Shown: positions 31,378-40,250, numbered from the stretch's first letter. The stretch: DNA of 64,000 nucleotides from Salipiger mangrovisoli (GCF_015223355.1 NZ_JADFFK010000007.1:1-64000), one strand, 5' to 3'. The notes: generated from the letters alone by a model not told the origin. Program-made: numbers and translations.

Positions 31378-31800
31378 ATGCTCAAGACATTCGCCATCGT
31401 GACCGCCCGGCTGATCTTCGCGGGGATTTTTCTCATGGCCGCGGGCTTCAAGTTCGCGGGCATGGGCGCGACCGCCGACTATATCGCCGCGGCCGGCTTC
31501 CCGTTCGCCTGGGCCCTGGCCTGGATTGCCGCGGTTTTCGAGATCGGGCTGGCCTGCGCCTTCCTGATCGGCGCCTTCTTCAGCGAGGCTGCGCTTGCCG
31601 CGGGGGTCTACGTGATCTTCCTCGCCTTCGCCTTCCATGGTCCGGCGCGTTGGCAGGACAACCAGGCCGAGTTCGGCTTCTTCGTGGATCACTTCACCTT
31701 CCTCGCCGGCCTGCTCTTTGCCGCGGTCCACGGGCCCGGCAACGCGCTGGCACTGCGCTGGCACCTCTGGCCCCGGCGGAGCAATGCACAGACCGGCTGA
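31378..31800 (+). CDS. DoxX-family membrane protein
   Basis: 140 residues with four hydrophobic segments and the DoxX start RLIFAGIFLMAAGFKFAG, followed by AAAGFPFAWALAWIAAVFEI and AFHGP. DoxX proteins sit in the inner membrane and are tied to thiol or quinone redox stress in some bacteria. AAAGGAG 6 bases before ATG 31378. Part of the ECF42-linked run. Confidence 0.85.
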   Translation: MLKTFAIVTARLIFAGIFLMAAGFKFAGMGATADYIAAAGFPFAWALAWIAAVFEIGLACAFLIGAFFSEAALAAGVYVIFLAFAFHGPARWQDNQAEFGFFVDHFTFLAGLLFAAVHGPGNALALRWHLWPRRSNAQTG

Positions 31801-31866
31801 CCGATCCCACCACCTGACCGCAGGGGCGGTGCCGAGCATCGCCCGACACCCGAAAGGAGACACAAG

Positions 31867-32289
31867 ATGGAACCGACGATCTACCTCACCTTCAACGGAA
31901 CCTGCCTCGAGGCCATGCGCCATTACGAAAAGACGCTTGGCGGCGAGATCACCGGCATCTTCCGCAACTCCGACGCCCCGACCCCGGAGAGCCGGATGCA
32001 GGGCAGCGACGACATGGTGCTGAACATGTCGATGCGGCTCGGCAATGCGGTGGTCATGGCCTCCGACGCACCGGAGGCCTGGTACGCCAGGCCGCAGGGG
32101 TTCTCGGTCTCGCTCTCGCCCGCCTCGGTCGATGAATTCGACCGGCTTTTCGCCGCGCTCGCCGAGGACGCGCAGGCGGTGATGATGCCGCCGAGCGAGA
32201 CTTTCTGGGCCGAACGCTTCACCATGTTCACCGACCGTTTCGGCACGCCCTGGATGCTGAATTTCGAAGGCAACAAGGCGATGACGTAA
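31867..32289 (+). CDS. VOC-superfamily (PhnB-like) protein
   Basis: 140 residues. Features of the PhnB/glyoxalase-like VOC fold: YLTFNGTCLEAMRHYEKTLG, the middle strand VVMASDAPEAW, and the C-terminal FGTPWMLNFEGNK. The metal-binding set of true glyoxalases is not obvious, so no enzymatic role is claimed. GAAAGGAG lies upstream of the ATG. Fourth small gene after the ECF42 sigma factor. Confidence 0.85.
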   Translation: MEPTIYLTFNGTCLEAMRHYEKTLGGEITGIFRNSDAPTPESRMQGSDDMVLNMSMRLGNAVVMASDAPEAWYARPQGFSVSLSPASVDEFDRLFAALAEDAQAVMMPPSETFWAERFTMFTDRFGTPWMLNFEGNKAMT

Positions 32290-32327
32290 AGATCGCCGCG
32301 CAACGCTCTGAGATACGGAGGAAATCC

Positions 32328-32807
32328 ATGTCTGCGCCAAAGAATACCATCTGCATCTGGTACGACAAAGAGGCCGAGGCTGCCGCGCGTTTCTACGCCC
32401 AGGTCTTTCCGGACAGCGAGGTCCGGGCGGTGCACCACGCGCCCGGTGACCATCCTTCGGGAAAGGCGGGTGACGTTCTGACCGTCGAGTTCACCGTGGC
32501 GGGAATTCCCTGCCTGGGCCTGAACGGTGGCCCGCTCTTTCCCCAGTCCGAAGCGTTCTCATTCCAGATCGCCACCGATGACCAAGAGGAGACGGACCGC
32601 TACTGGAATGCCATCGTCGGCAACGGTGGCGCGGAAAGCGCCTGCGGCTGGTGCAAGGATCGCTGGGGGGTGTCCTGGCAGATCACGCCGCGTGCGCTGA
32701 CCGATGCTTTGGCGGCGGGTGGCGACGAGGCGGCTCGGGCCTTTTCCGCCATGATGGAGATGGGCAAGATCGACGTCGCCGCGATCGAGGCCGCCCGCCG
32801 GGGATAG
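32328..32807 (+). CDS. VOC-superfamily (PhnB-like, 3-demethylubiquinone methyltransferase-like fold) protein
   Basis: 159 residues with ICIWYDKEAEAAARFYAQVF, the central EFTVAGIPCLGLNGGP and the C-terminal GGAESACGWCKDRWGVSWQI of the PhnB-type family often labelled 3-demethylubiquinone-9 methyltransferase-like; it lacks a SAM-binding domain, so it is not expected to be a methyltransferase. GGAGG upstream of the ATG. It ends the ECF42-linked run, which converges on the methyltransferase gene. Confidence 0.85.
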   Translation: MSAPKNTICIWYDKEAEAAARFYAQVFPDSEVRAVHHAPGDHPSGKAGDVLTVEFTVAGIPCLGLNGGPLFPQSEAFSFQIATDDQEETDRYWNAIVGNGGAESACGWCKDRWGVSWQITPRALTDALAAGGDEAARAFSAMMEMGKIDVAAIEAARRG

Positions 32808-32926
32808 GCGTCGCCTGCAAGCCGCACCGGGCCTCGCGATGTGCCGGCCCGGTTCGTTCGGCTGGCACCCGCCGCGCGGCAGCGCCGGTCGGGTGCCAGA
32901 TACCGGAGCCGACTGGGGACCTTCGG

Positions 32927-33748
32927 TCAGGGCCGCAGGCCCCGCAGGGTCAGAAATTCGCCGGGGATGCCGTAGCTGCCGCCCGGCTGCCGGTGTTGCC
33001 GCACGGAGGCTAGGAACTCTGCCTGCACCGCGGACCATTGCGCGGCATCGAAGCGCTTCACCGCTAGCGCGACCGGCCCGCCAAGGAGAACCGCGTCGAG
33101 AAGCGCGCGCTCCGAGGCGAAGGTGAGTGTCTCGGACTGCCGCACCTCGGCCACCTGGTCCAGGCCCGCCGCCTCGAACAGGCGCTTGAGTGCCCCCTCA
33201 GCGCCCGTGCCGAAGAACAGCGGACAGACCTCCGAGGCGACGCGGGCATCGACAATGGGGAAGACGTCGGCCCAGCCGCAGTTGCGGCGCTCGCCCCAGA
33301 CCGTGGCCGCCACGGTGCCACGCGGTCCCACGACGCGGGCCATTTCGCGCAGGGCGGCGGCGGGGTCCGGGGTGTACATCAGGCCAAGCGAACAGACCGC
33401 CGCGTCATAGCTTTCGTCCGGCACGTCGAGGGTCTCTGCCGCCATGCGCGCCGCCGTGACCGTTCCACGCAGGTCCGCGCCGAGCCGGGCGCGCAGGTCG
33501 TCGATCATACCTTGCGACAGGTCGGTTGCCAGCACGTGTCCTGCCGACCCGACCGCCGCCGCGAGCCGCGCCGTGACCATGCCGCTGCCACACGCAGTCT
33601 CGATCACCCGCTGCCCCGGACCGATCCGGGCCATCGCCAGAAGCCGATCTTGGGCGGGACGCAGCTGCGCCTCCCAGCTGGCGTGGTAGTGGTCCGCCGC
33701 GGCGTCCCATCCGTAGCGCTGGATGCGGGTCTGAAGCCGCGCCTCCAT
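32927..33748 (-). CDS. SAM-dependent methyltransferase, class I
   Basis: 273 residues. SAM-binding motif I is VIETACGSGMVTARLAAAVG (about residues 48-67), followed by VLATDLSQGMID (motif II acid), and DAAVCSLGLMYTPDPAAALR with REMARVVGPRGTVAATVW of the UbiE/COQ5-like fold. Substrate unknown. Its ATG (33748) overlaps the TGA of the OsmC gene as TGATG, so translation is coupled. Confidence 0.85.
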   Translation of the reverse strand: MEARLQTRIQRYGWDAAADHYHASWEAQLRPAQDRLLAMARIGPGQRVIETACGSGMVTARLAAAVGSAGHVLATDLSQGMIDDLRARLGADLRGTVTAARMAAETLDVPDESYDAAVCSLGLMYTPDPAAALREMARVVGPRGTVAATVWGERRNCGWADVFPIVDARVASEVCPLFFGTGAEGALKRLFEAAGLDQVAEVRQSETLTFASERALLDAVLLGGPVALAVKRFDAAQWSAVQAEFLASVRQHRQPGGSYGIPGEFLTLRGLRP

Positions 33749-34284
33749 CACCGGGCCGCCTCGGTGCAGGTGACCTCGGTGCGCAGGCTCTGCGCATCGC
33801 GGAAGGCCAGGAACCAAGGATCGCTGTCGAGCGCGCGCGAGACCATCGCCTGCACTTTCGCCGCCGGTTCGGGCGAGGCAACGGAGATCGTCAGCCGGGT
33901 ATCGAGCGGTCCCGCCGGGGTGCCGGCCAGGGCAAAGAGCCCGCGGTCGTCCCAATGCTGCTCGATGTCCACCTGCACCGCATCCAGGTGAAGGCCCTCG
34001 CGCGCGGCTGTCATCTTGATGCCAATGGCGACGCAGCCGCTGAGCGCCGCGCGCCCGAAGAACCCCGGAGACGGGCCGGCACCGCTGCCGCCGACCGGCT
34101 TGGGCATGTCGAGGACGATCCGCTGCCCGTCCTGATCGTAGGTGCAGGTCAGCCCGTCTGTCACCGCGGCAGTGCCGAGGTTGACGCTCTGCGCCGCTTC
34201 GGGGCGCTTGGTGAAGACCGAGACGACGCGCGCTTGCGCCTCCCTGGTATGACGGTTTGCCAGGGTTTCGGTCGGATGGGTCAT
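33748..34284 (-). CDS. OsmC/Ohr-family protein
   Basis: 178 residues. The OsmC helix with the peroxidatic-type cysteine is GFFGRAALSGCVAIGIKMTA (Cys84), followed by LDAVQVDIEQHWDDRG. The second, resolving cysteine is not at the usual place; a Cys occurs only near the C-terminus (EVTCTEAAR), so peroxidase activity is uncertain. Coupled to the methyltransferase gene and divergent from the HxlR regulator, which probably controls both. Confidence 0.8.
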   Translation of the reverse strand: MTHPTETLANRHTREAQARVVSVFTKRPEAAQSVNLGTAAVTDGLTCTYDQDGQRIVLDMPKPVGGSGAGPSPGFFGRAALSGCVAIGIKMTAAREGLHLDAVQVDIEQHWDDRGLFALAGTPAGPLDTRLTISVASPEPAAKVQAMVSRALDSDPWFLAFRDAQSLRTEVTCTEAAR

Positions 34285-34428
34285 GGTCAGCCTCGCTGCG
34301 GGTCAAGAGATACCCTCAGGCTGACATCGGCGGCCTTGCCGAACCAGTTCAGCAAATGCAGCAAACCTGCTACAGTTTCCGTAGTGCGCCGACGGAGGAG
34401 CGCGGCGCTTTCCTGCGGAGGCGCTGCA

Positions 34429-35145
34429 ATGTCCGACAAGAGCTACCCGCGGTTCTGTCCGGTGGCGATGGCCGCCAGCCTTCTCGAGCCGCGATGGACC
34501 ATGCTCGTGCTCTGCGAAATGTGGTCCGGCTCCACCCGCTTCAACGAGATCCAGCGCGGTGTGCCCGGTATGTCGCCGGGGTTGCTGTCCAAGCGCTTGA
34601 AGGAGATGGAGGCGAACGGCCTTGTCAGCCGCCGCGGCGGCGGTCCGGGGGCGCATGCAGAATATCTGACAACCGCGCTGGCCGACGAACTCGAACCGCT
34701 GATCCGCGGGCTCGGTGAATGGGCGCATCGAAACATCGATTGCGACGCCTCGCTCCAGGATCTCGACGCGCGCATGTTGATGTGGAACATCCGGCGCAAG
34801 ATCGACCTGCTGGAACTGCCCCGGCGCAAGAGCGTGATCCAATTCATCCTGAACGACGCGCCGAACGAAACGGCGAACTACTGGCTGGTGGCCAAGCCGG
34901 GCGAGGAGACCGACCTGTGCTATGCCGATCCCAGGCATGACGTCGATCTCTACGTCGTTGCCGAGCTGCGCGCGCTGACCTCGGCCTGGATGGGACATTC
35001 GTCGTTCGAGACCGAGATCGGGGCCGGGCGGATCACGCTGACCGGAGACGACCTCATGGCGCGCACGCTGACGCGCTGGATGATCCGCAGCAGTTTCGCC
35101 GACCTTGCCCCGGGCCGCGACGCGGTGTGCCGAGGCGTGATCTAG
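34429..35145 (+). CDS. HxlR-family winged-helix regulator
   Basis: 238 residues. The N-terminal 100 carry the HxlR winged helix (LEPRWTMLVLCEMWSGSTRF, NEIQRGVPGMSPGLLSKRLK, EMEANGLVSRRGG). A C-terminal extension of about 130 residues (SCP2/ligand-binding-like: FILNDAPNETANYWLVAKPG) probably senses a small molecule. ATG 34429 has GGAGG 7 bases upstream. It is divergent from osmC/methyltransferase across 144 bp, where AGCAAA occurs twice (34351-34356, 34360-34365). Confidence 0.85.
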   Translation: MSDKSYPRFCPVAMAASLLEPRWTMLVLCEMWSGSTRFNEIQRGVPGMSPGLLSKRLKEMEANGLVSRRGGGPGAHAEYLTTALADELEPLIRGLGEWAHRNIDCDASLQDLDARMLMWNIRRKIDLLELPRRKSVIQFILNDAPNETANYWLVAKPGEETDLCYADPRHDVDLYVVAELRALTSAWMGHSSFETEIGAGRITLTGDDLMARTLTRWMIRSSFADLAPGRDAVCRGVI

Positions 35146-35198
35146 GGAAGGGGCATTGCTGGCCCGCGGCTGACGGTGTGCCAGCCGCGGGTGAGCGT

Positions 35199-36674
35199 TC
35201 AGAAGCCGATGACGCGCAGCAGCATGAAACAGGCGGCCGACAGCAGCGCGGCGGCGGGCACGGTGATCACCCAGGCGGCGACGATCGTCATGAAATGGGA
35301 CCGACGTACAAGCTTGCGGCGGGCGCGCTCCTGGCGCGGAATGTCCACGGCGGGGCGGCTCTGGTGGATGCGGCGGGCGCGGCGCTCGGAGTGCCACTCG
35401 CGGAAAAAGCCGACGCCGAAAACACCGCCGACGGCGATATGGGTCGAACTTACCGGCAGGCCGAGCCACGAGGCCGCGATCACCGTGACCGCCGCCGAGA
35501 GCGCCACGCAATAGGCGCGCATCGGGTTCAGCTTTGTGATCTGATTGCCGACCATGCCAATCAGCTTCGGCCCGAAGAGCACCAGCCCGAAGGAGATGCC
35601 GAGCGCGCCGATGATCATGACCCAGAGCGGGATCGCGACCTGGCCGGCAATGTTGGCGGATTGCTGCACGTAGACGATGGCGGCAAGCGGTCCGACGGCA
35701 TTGGCGACGTCATTGGCCCCATGCGCAAAGGACAGCAGCGCGGCCGAGACCACCAGCGGCAGGCGGAACAGCGTCTTGAGCGAGCGGCTGCGGTTTTCCA
35801 AACCCTCGGACTGCCGACGCACGAGCGGCACCGACAGCAGACCGACGATGATCCCCGTCGCCGCGCCGATCAGCAGCGCGGTGGAAAAATCGATCGAGAT
35901 CAGTTTCTTCAGGCCCTTGAGCGCAAGGTAGGCCGAGAAGGCGGCGGCCATGATCCCGATGAGCACCGGAACCCAGGTGCGCGCGGCGGCGATCTTGTCC
36001 TCGACGTAGATCACCCGCCACTTGATGAAGGCGAGCATGCCCGCGGCGATGATGCCGCCCAGCAGCGGCGAGATCACCCAGCTGGCGGCGATCGCGCCCA
36101 TGGTGGACCAGTTGACCGTGCCGATGCCGGCCGCCACGATGCCGGCCCCCATGACGCCGCCGACGACGGAATGGGTGGTCGAGACCGGCGCGCCGACCCA
36201 GGTTGCGATATTCACCCAGATCGAGGCCGCCAGCAGCGCCGCCATCATCGCGCGCACGAAAATCGCCGTGTCGGCGAGCCCTGCAGGATCGATGATGCCC
36301 TTGGAAATGGTCGAAACCACGTCGCCGCCGGCGATCAATGCCCCCGCGGTTTCGAAGACGGCGGCGATCGCAATGGCGCCGAGCAGCGAGAGCGCCTTGG
36401 CACCCACCGCGGGGCCCATGTTGTTGGCCACGTCGTTGGCCCCGATGTTCAGCGCCATGTAGGCACCGAAGGCGGCCGCCACCACCACCGCGAGGCTCTG
36501 CACCTCGCCGCCGGTGAAGATGGCCGCGGCCACGGCCGCGAGCGAGACGAAGACGAGGCTGATCCCGACGCCGACGAGCGGCCGCGAGGCGTACATGGTT
36601 GCCTCTTCAAGACGCGTCAGACGGTTCAGGTCCTTGTCGAGCGTCTCCCACTGAGGCGTGGTGTCATCAGTCAC
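35199..36674 (-). CDS. PiT-family inorganic phosphate transporter
   Basis: 491 residues, about ten to twelve hydrophobic helices. Both PiT signature repeats are visible: ALNIGANDVANNMGPAVGAK in the N-terminal half and SFAHGANDVANAVGPLAAIV in the C-terminal half, each with a following PVSTTHSVVGG / PVSSTHIAVGG. It imports phosphate (as metal-phosphate) with protons or Na+. GTG 36674 is preferred: AAGGAA stands 7 bases upstream; the frame is open another 54 codons. A basic loop of about 40 residues (EWHSERRARRIHQ and on) precedes the last helix. Confidence 0.92.
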   Translation of the reverse strand: MTDDTTPQWETLDKDLNRLTRLEEATMYASRPLVGVGISLVFVSLAAVAAAIFTGGEVQSLAVVVAAAFGAYMALNIGANDVANNMGPAVGAKALSLLGAIAIAAVFETAGALIAGGDVVSTISKGIIDPAGLADTAIFVRAMMAALLAASIWVNIATWVGAPVSTTHSVVGGVMGAGIVAAGIGTVNWSTMGAIAASWVISPLLGGIIAAGMLAFIKWRVIYVEDKIAAARTWVPVLIGIMAAAFSAYLALKGLKKLISIDFSTALLIGAATGIIVGLLSVPLVRRQSEGLENRSRSLKTLFRLPLVVSAALLSFAHGANDVANAVGPLAAIVYVQQSANIAGQVAIPLWVMIIGALGISFGLVLFGPKLIGMVGNQITKLNPMRAYCVALSAAVTVIAASWLGLPVSSTHIAVGGVFGVGFFREWHSERRARRIHQSRPAVDIPRQERARRKLVRRSHFMTIVAAWVITVPAAALLSAACFMLLRVIGF

Positions 36675-36733
36675 TTTGTATTTCCTTGAAGTCCTGTGGC
36701 TCCCGAGGCGCTGGCAGCGCGCCACGGCTGCGC

Positions 36734-37216
36734 TCAGGGTTGGCGCGCTTGCGCGAGCAGGGCAGGGAAATCTGCGAGGATCGCCTTGAGCTGATCCTCG
36801 TCCACGGCGTCCGCCGCCGCCGCCGGGGCCATCCACTTGCGTTCGCGCATCTGCATGTCGGGGAAGCTGTCGAGCAGCTTCTCAACCTCAACGGCATAGA
36901 CGTCCACATCCGTGGTGACCGGCAGCCGGCCGTTGACGATCTTCTTGTAGCGGTATTGTCCGATGCGGATGGGACGTTCGCCGCGGTGCTTGACCCCGGC
37001 TTCCTCCCAGGCTTCCTGAAGCGCGGTGCCGGCACCATCCGTGCCGCTCATCGGCCAGCCCTTGGGAAGGATCCAGCGTTTGGCGTGATGGGTGGACGTG
37101 ATCAGCAGCACCTCCGGCAGGTCATCGACGGAGCGATGGCAGAGGGCGGCGATCTGCACACGGGCAGGTCTGCCCAGCAGCGGCGCAAGGTAGTTGTTCC
37201 AAAGACGGCTGAACAT
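36734..37216 (-). CDS. Nudix hydrolase
   Basis: 160 residues. The Nudix region reads LPKGWPMSGTDGAGTALQEA then WEEAGV; relative to the consensus GX5EX7REUXEEXGU, the first Glu is Thr and the Arg is Gln, while the EE pair that binds metal is kept. This variant resembles the DIPP-like group with the GWPM motif. It would hydrolyse a nucleotide or inositol polyphosphate. ATG 37216 starts MFSRLWNNYL; a longer frame exists. It precedes the phosphate transporter gene (59 bp) in the same direction, so they may be co-transcribed. Confidence 0.85.
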   Translation of the reverse strand: MFSRLWNNYLAPLLGRPARVQIAALCHRSVDDLPEVLLITSTHHAKRWILPKGWPMSGTDGAGTALQEAWEEAGVKHRGERPIRIGQYRYKKIVNGRLPVTTDVDVYAVEVEKLLDSFPDMQMRERKWMAPAAAADAVDEDQLKAILADFPALLAQARQP

Positions 37217-37534
37217 GGGCTCACCGGTTGTTCGAGAAGGTCGGACCGCGGGCGTGTATCGCATCGCAGGTCGGATCTCAAGTCAACAGCTATCTGTCGC
37301 TGGGTCAGCCACCTGTCGGCGCGTCAAATGGCCTGGCCGCGATGGGGGCGCGCAAGGGAAGAGGCTGGCCTGCGGCGCGGTCCTCAGGAGCGCTGCGCGT
37401 GCGGAGCCTGCCCGCAGATCCCTGCGTCGCAGATCAGCCGGGGCTCTCGGGTCGCCGGTCCCCGTTGCGCCGCCGGAAATCGCCCTCCGGCACGCGGCGC
37501 GGCGGGGACGCCGCTGGAGCATCGGCCAGGGCCC
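37217..37534. other. 318-bp GC-rich gap
   Basis: Between the Nudix start and the end of the APC-like permease gene. I see only overlapping unsupported frames, no strong hairpin with a T run and no recognisable motif. It may hold the Nudix/PiT promoter. Confidence 0.4.
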
Positions 37535-38722
37535 TCACGCCACCGGCGCGCCGAAGACCGCAATGGTCAGCCCCAGCAGCGTCAGCGCCTCGAAGGCACG
37601 CGCCCGCGTCTTGCGGTTCTCGGCCCGCGCCCCAAGCGCGGCGATCCCGCTTTGCAGCGCGTAGTAGAGCGCGAAGGCCCGGCTGGCGAAGGCGATGATG
37701 TCGAAGACATCAAGCTGCCAGGTCAGCAGCAGCCCCAGCCCGACCAGCAGCGCATAGGCGCTGCGCACCCGGATGCGCCGGCGGGTGAGCTCCTCGACCA
37801 GCCCGCCGGCCCCGCCGGTGTCCGCCACCGCGGCGCTCAGTTGCGCGGCCAGGGCGGCGGCGGTGAGCATCAGCGGCAGGATCGGTGCCACCAGCCCCAT
37901 GAGCCCGATGATCGCCGTTTCGCTGGCGTCCCCCGTGCCGGGCGGGAAGACATACGCGATGAGCCCGATGTAGGCCATGTAGATGACCGCCGCGAGCGCC
38001 TGGGCCAGCTTCATCGCGCGGATACGCGTGGGGGCGGTGTATTCGGCGCCGAGGTAGCGGGTGGTCTCGAACCCCTGCACTGTCACGATGAGCCCGAAGC
38101 CGAGCGTCAGCGCCGCCCAGCCCGAGAGGCTTGGCGGATTGGCAAGCAGCGCCCCCGCCTCGAGCTTGCCGGCGAAATAGGCGGCCAGCCCGGCCAGCAG
38201 CCCGGCAATGATCGCCAGCTTCAACCCGACGGCGATCTGCTCGAGCCGTTCCAGCGCCGAGAATCCCCGGCTCCAGCCGATGCCAAGCACCATCAGGAAC
38301 ACCGCAGAGGTCAGCAGCTTGGCATGCAGCGGATCGTCCCAGGGGGTCAGCCGGGTGCCGAAGGCGCCGAAGAGGTTGAGGTAATAGGACACAGAGATCA
38401 CATAAGCGAAGGCCAGTGCCCAGGAGGCACCGATCTCCAGCCGTTCCTCGGCGGCGCTGCGCGGCCCGCGGCTGCGACGGGCAATGTTGAAGCGCACCGC
38501 CGCGCCGAAGAGCCAGGCACCAAGGCAGAGCGCCGCCATGGCCGCCGGTGCCCAGATGCCGTAGGCCGCCTCGAGGATCGGGCCGAGCACGAGAAAGCCG
38601 CTGCCGATGATCGAGGCGAGCGGGGTGACGGTCGCCCGCCAGAGCCGGGCGCGCGCGAGCCGGGGCCAGAGCAGGAGGAGGGCGGCGAGGAGGGAGATGC
38701 CGAGGATCAGGGCAGTGGTCAT
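37535..38722 (-). CDS. APC-superfamily-like permease
   Basis: 395 residues with 11-12 hydrophobic helices. The first helices (ATVTPLASIIGSGFLVLGPI) carry the GSGF pattern of amino acid-polyamine-organocation carriers, and GFGLIVTVQGFETTRYLGAE resembles helix 6 of that fold. Substrate unknown. ATG 38722 gives MTTALILGIS, a hydrophobic start; ten more codons are open upstream. Divergent from ybgC across 130 bp. Confidence 0.75.
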   Translation of the reverse strand: MTTALILGISLLAALLLLWPRLARARLWRATVTPLASIIGSGFLVLGPILEAAYGIWAPAAMAALCLGAWLFGAAVRFNIARRSRGPRSAAEERLEIGASWALAFAYVISVSYYLNLFGAFGTRLTPWDDPLHAKLLTSAVFLMVLGIGWSRGFSALERLEQIAVGLKLAIIAGLLAGLAAYFAGKLEAGALLANPPSLSGWAALTLGFGLIVTVQGFETTRYLGAEYTAPTRIRAMKLAQALAAVIYMAYIGLIAYVFPPGTGDASETAIIGLMGLVAPILPLMLTAAALAAQLSAAVADTGGAGGLVEELTRRRIRVRSAYALLVGLGLLLTWQLDVFDIIAFASRAFALYYALQSGIAALGARAENRKTRARAFEALTLLGLTIAVFGAPVA

Positions 38723-38852
38723 GGTCCGCACGCTAATGCCGTGGCGCGGCAAAGGAAATGTGTCATCGCTTGCGGGCGGGACGCGGCCGAACTAGGGTCG
38801 CGCCGCAACCAGACCCGCGCGCCGCGTCGCCGCGGTCAGACAGGAGCGGCGC

Positions 38853-39242
38853 ATGGCCCATGAGTTTCCGGTGCGTGTCTACTACGAGGACACCGACATG
38901 GCGGGGATCGTCTACCACGCCAATTATCTCAAGTACATCGAGCGCGCCCGCTCCGACTGGGTGCGCAGCCGCGGCATCGACCAGAACGCGCTGCGCGAGG
39001 CCGAGGGCCTCGTCTTCGTTGTGCGCCGGCTCGAAGCCGACTATCTCGCCCCGGCCCGCTTCGACGAGGAGCTGCTGGTGCGAACCGAGGTGAAAGCGGT
39101 CTCCGGCGTGCGGCTGGGGCTCCTGCAGGAAGTCTTGCGCGCCGGCAGGCCGCTGTTCCGCGCCGAGGTCACGCTGGTGGCGATCACCGGCGACGGCCAC
39201 CCCGCGCGCCTTCCCGCGGTGCTCCGCCAGCAGGTGCACTGA
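38853..39242 (+). CDS. ybgC: Tol-Pal-associated acyl-CoA thioesterase
   Basis: 129 residues, hotdog fold. The YbgC active-site segment is VYYEDTDMAGIVYHANYLKY then IERARSDWVR. It hydrolyses short acyl-CoA thioesters in the cytoplasm and is regularly encoded ahead of tolQ, as here. The gap to tolQ contains a conserved hairpin repeat, so the two may be partly separate transcription units. Confidence 0.92.
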   Translation: MAHEFPVRVYYEDTDMAGIVYHANYLKYIERARSDWVRSRGIDQNALREAEGLVFVVRRLEADYLAPARFDEELLVRTEVKAVSGVRLGLLQEVLRAGRPLFRAEVTLVAITGDGHPARLPAVLRQQVH

Positions 39243-39551
39243 GCGCTTCGCGCGCCCGGCGTCCCAGGCTTTCTTCTAGGCAAAAATATCTCGGGGGAGG
39301 CCGCGCGCAGGCGCGGACGGGGGCAGAGCCCCCCTTGCCCGGCGGGCCTTGTGCGCCGCGGCTCGGGGAAGAGGCCGGGATGACCGGCCCTTCCGCAGGG
39401 GAAATGGGCGAATTCCCGCGAAAATCCGCCATTTTCACACCTCCGATGACGTCAATGTGTTGGTGGAGCGTCTGCAAATCGGCTACACAGGCCGGTAATC
39501 AGAGCCTCGCCCGCAGAGGCCAATTCATAGCCCATGAGGAAGAGCAGGCTT
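39243..39551. other. 309-bp gap between ybgC and tolQ
   Basis: It holds copy 1 of the dispersed hairpin repeat (39269-39333) and then presumably the tolQ promoter. No open frame with support is seen. Confidence 0.5.
39269..39333 (+). repeat. Dispersed hairpin repeat, copy 1
   Basis: Begins CTTTCTTCTAGGC, then AAATATC, CGGGGGAGG, a hairpin with arms CCGCGC/GCGCGG, and a terminal hairpin GGGGGC-AGA-GCCCCC (39319-39333). The same element occurs at 53027-53086 and 55550-55613. Confidence 0.8.
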
Positions 39552-40247
39552 ATGGACGCAAATACCCTTGCGCTCGCGCAGGAGATCGACTTCTCCATGT
39601 GGGGGCTCTTCGCCCGTGCCACGCTGACCGTCAAACTGGTGATGCTGATGCTGATCCTGTCGTCGGTCTGGGCCTGGGCGATCATCTTCGAAAAGATCGT
39701 CGCCTATCGCCGCGCCCGCCGCGAAGCCGCGGTCTTTGACCGCGCCTTCTGGTCCGGCGAGCCGCTCGACGAGCTCTTCGACCAGATCGGCCCAGAGCCG
39801 CGCGGCCGCGCACAGCGCGTCTTTGCCGCCGGCATGACCGAGTGGCGCCGCTCGCATCGCGGCGATGGCGGGATGATCGCCAACGCCTCGGCGCGGATCG
39901 ACCGCTCGATGGATGTCGCCATCCAGAAGGAGGCCGAGGACCTGCAGCGCGGGCTGCCGGTGCTGGCCACCGTCGCATCGGCGGCGCCCTTCGTCGGCCT
40001 CTTCGGCACGGTCTGGGGGATCATGCACGCCTTCATCGAGATCGCGCAGCAGCAGGACACCTCGCTGGTGGTCGTGGCCCCCGGCATCGCCGAGGCGCTC
40101 TTTGCCACGGCGCTGGGTCTTGTCGCGGCGATCCCGGCGGTGATCTTCTACAACAAGCTCTCGGCCGACTCGGACCGCGTGATCGCGGGCTACGAGGCCT
40201 TTGCCGACGAGTTCTCGACCATCCTCTCGCGCCAGCTGGATTCCTGA
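39552..40247 (+). CDS. tolQ: Tol-Pal energy-transducing protein TolQ
   Basis: 231 residues, three membrane helices: VKLVMLMLILSSVWAWAIIF, then LPVLATVASAAPFVGLFGTV and GIAEALFATALGLVAAIPAV, the MotA/TolQ/ExbB proton-channel region. It works with TolR and TolA to use the proton gradient for outer membrane constriction. Another ATG lies 18 bp upstream (39534), but it has no ribosome site; AGGA stands 11 bases before ATG 39552. Confidence 0.95.
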   Translation: MDANTLALAQEIDFSMWGLFARATLTVKLVMLMLILSSVWAWAIIFEKIVAYRRARREAAVFDRAFWSGEPLDELFDQIGPEPRGRAQRVFAAGMTEWRRSHRGDGGMIANASARIDRSMDVAIQKEAEDLQRGLPVLATVASAAPFVGLFGTVWGIMHAFIEIAQQQDTSLVVVAPGIAEALFATALGLVAAIPAVIFYNKLSADSDRVIAGYEAFADEFSTILSRQLDS

Positions 40248-40250
40248 TCC

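Noticed and set aside
35127-36689. 520-codon + strand frame across the phosphate transporter
   Set aside because: Asp/His/Arg-rich shadow opposite a gene with two PiT signatures.
37194-37698. Overlapping frames in the GC-rich gap beside the Nudix gene
   Set aside because: Several frames are open at once, none with a start signal; typical of random GC-rich DNA.
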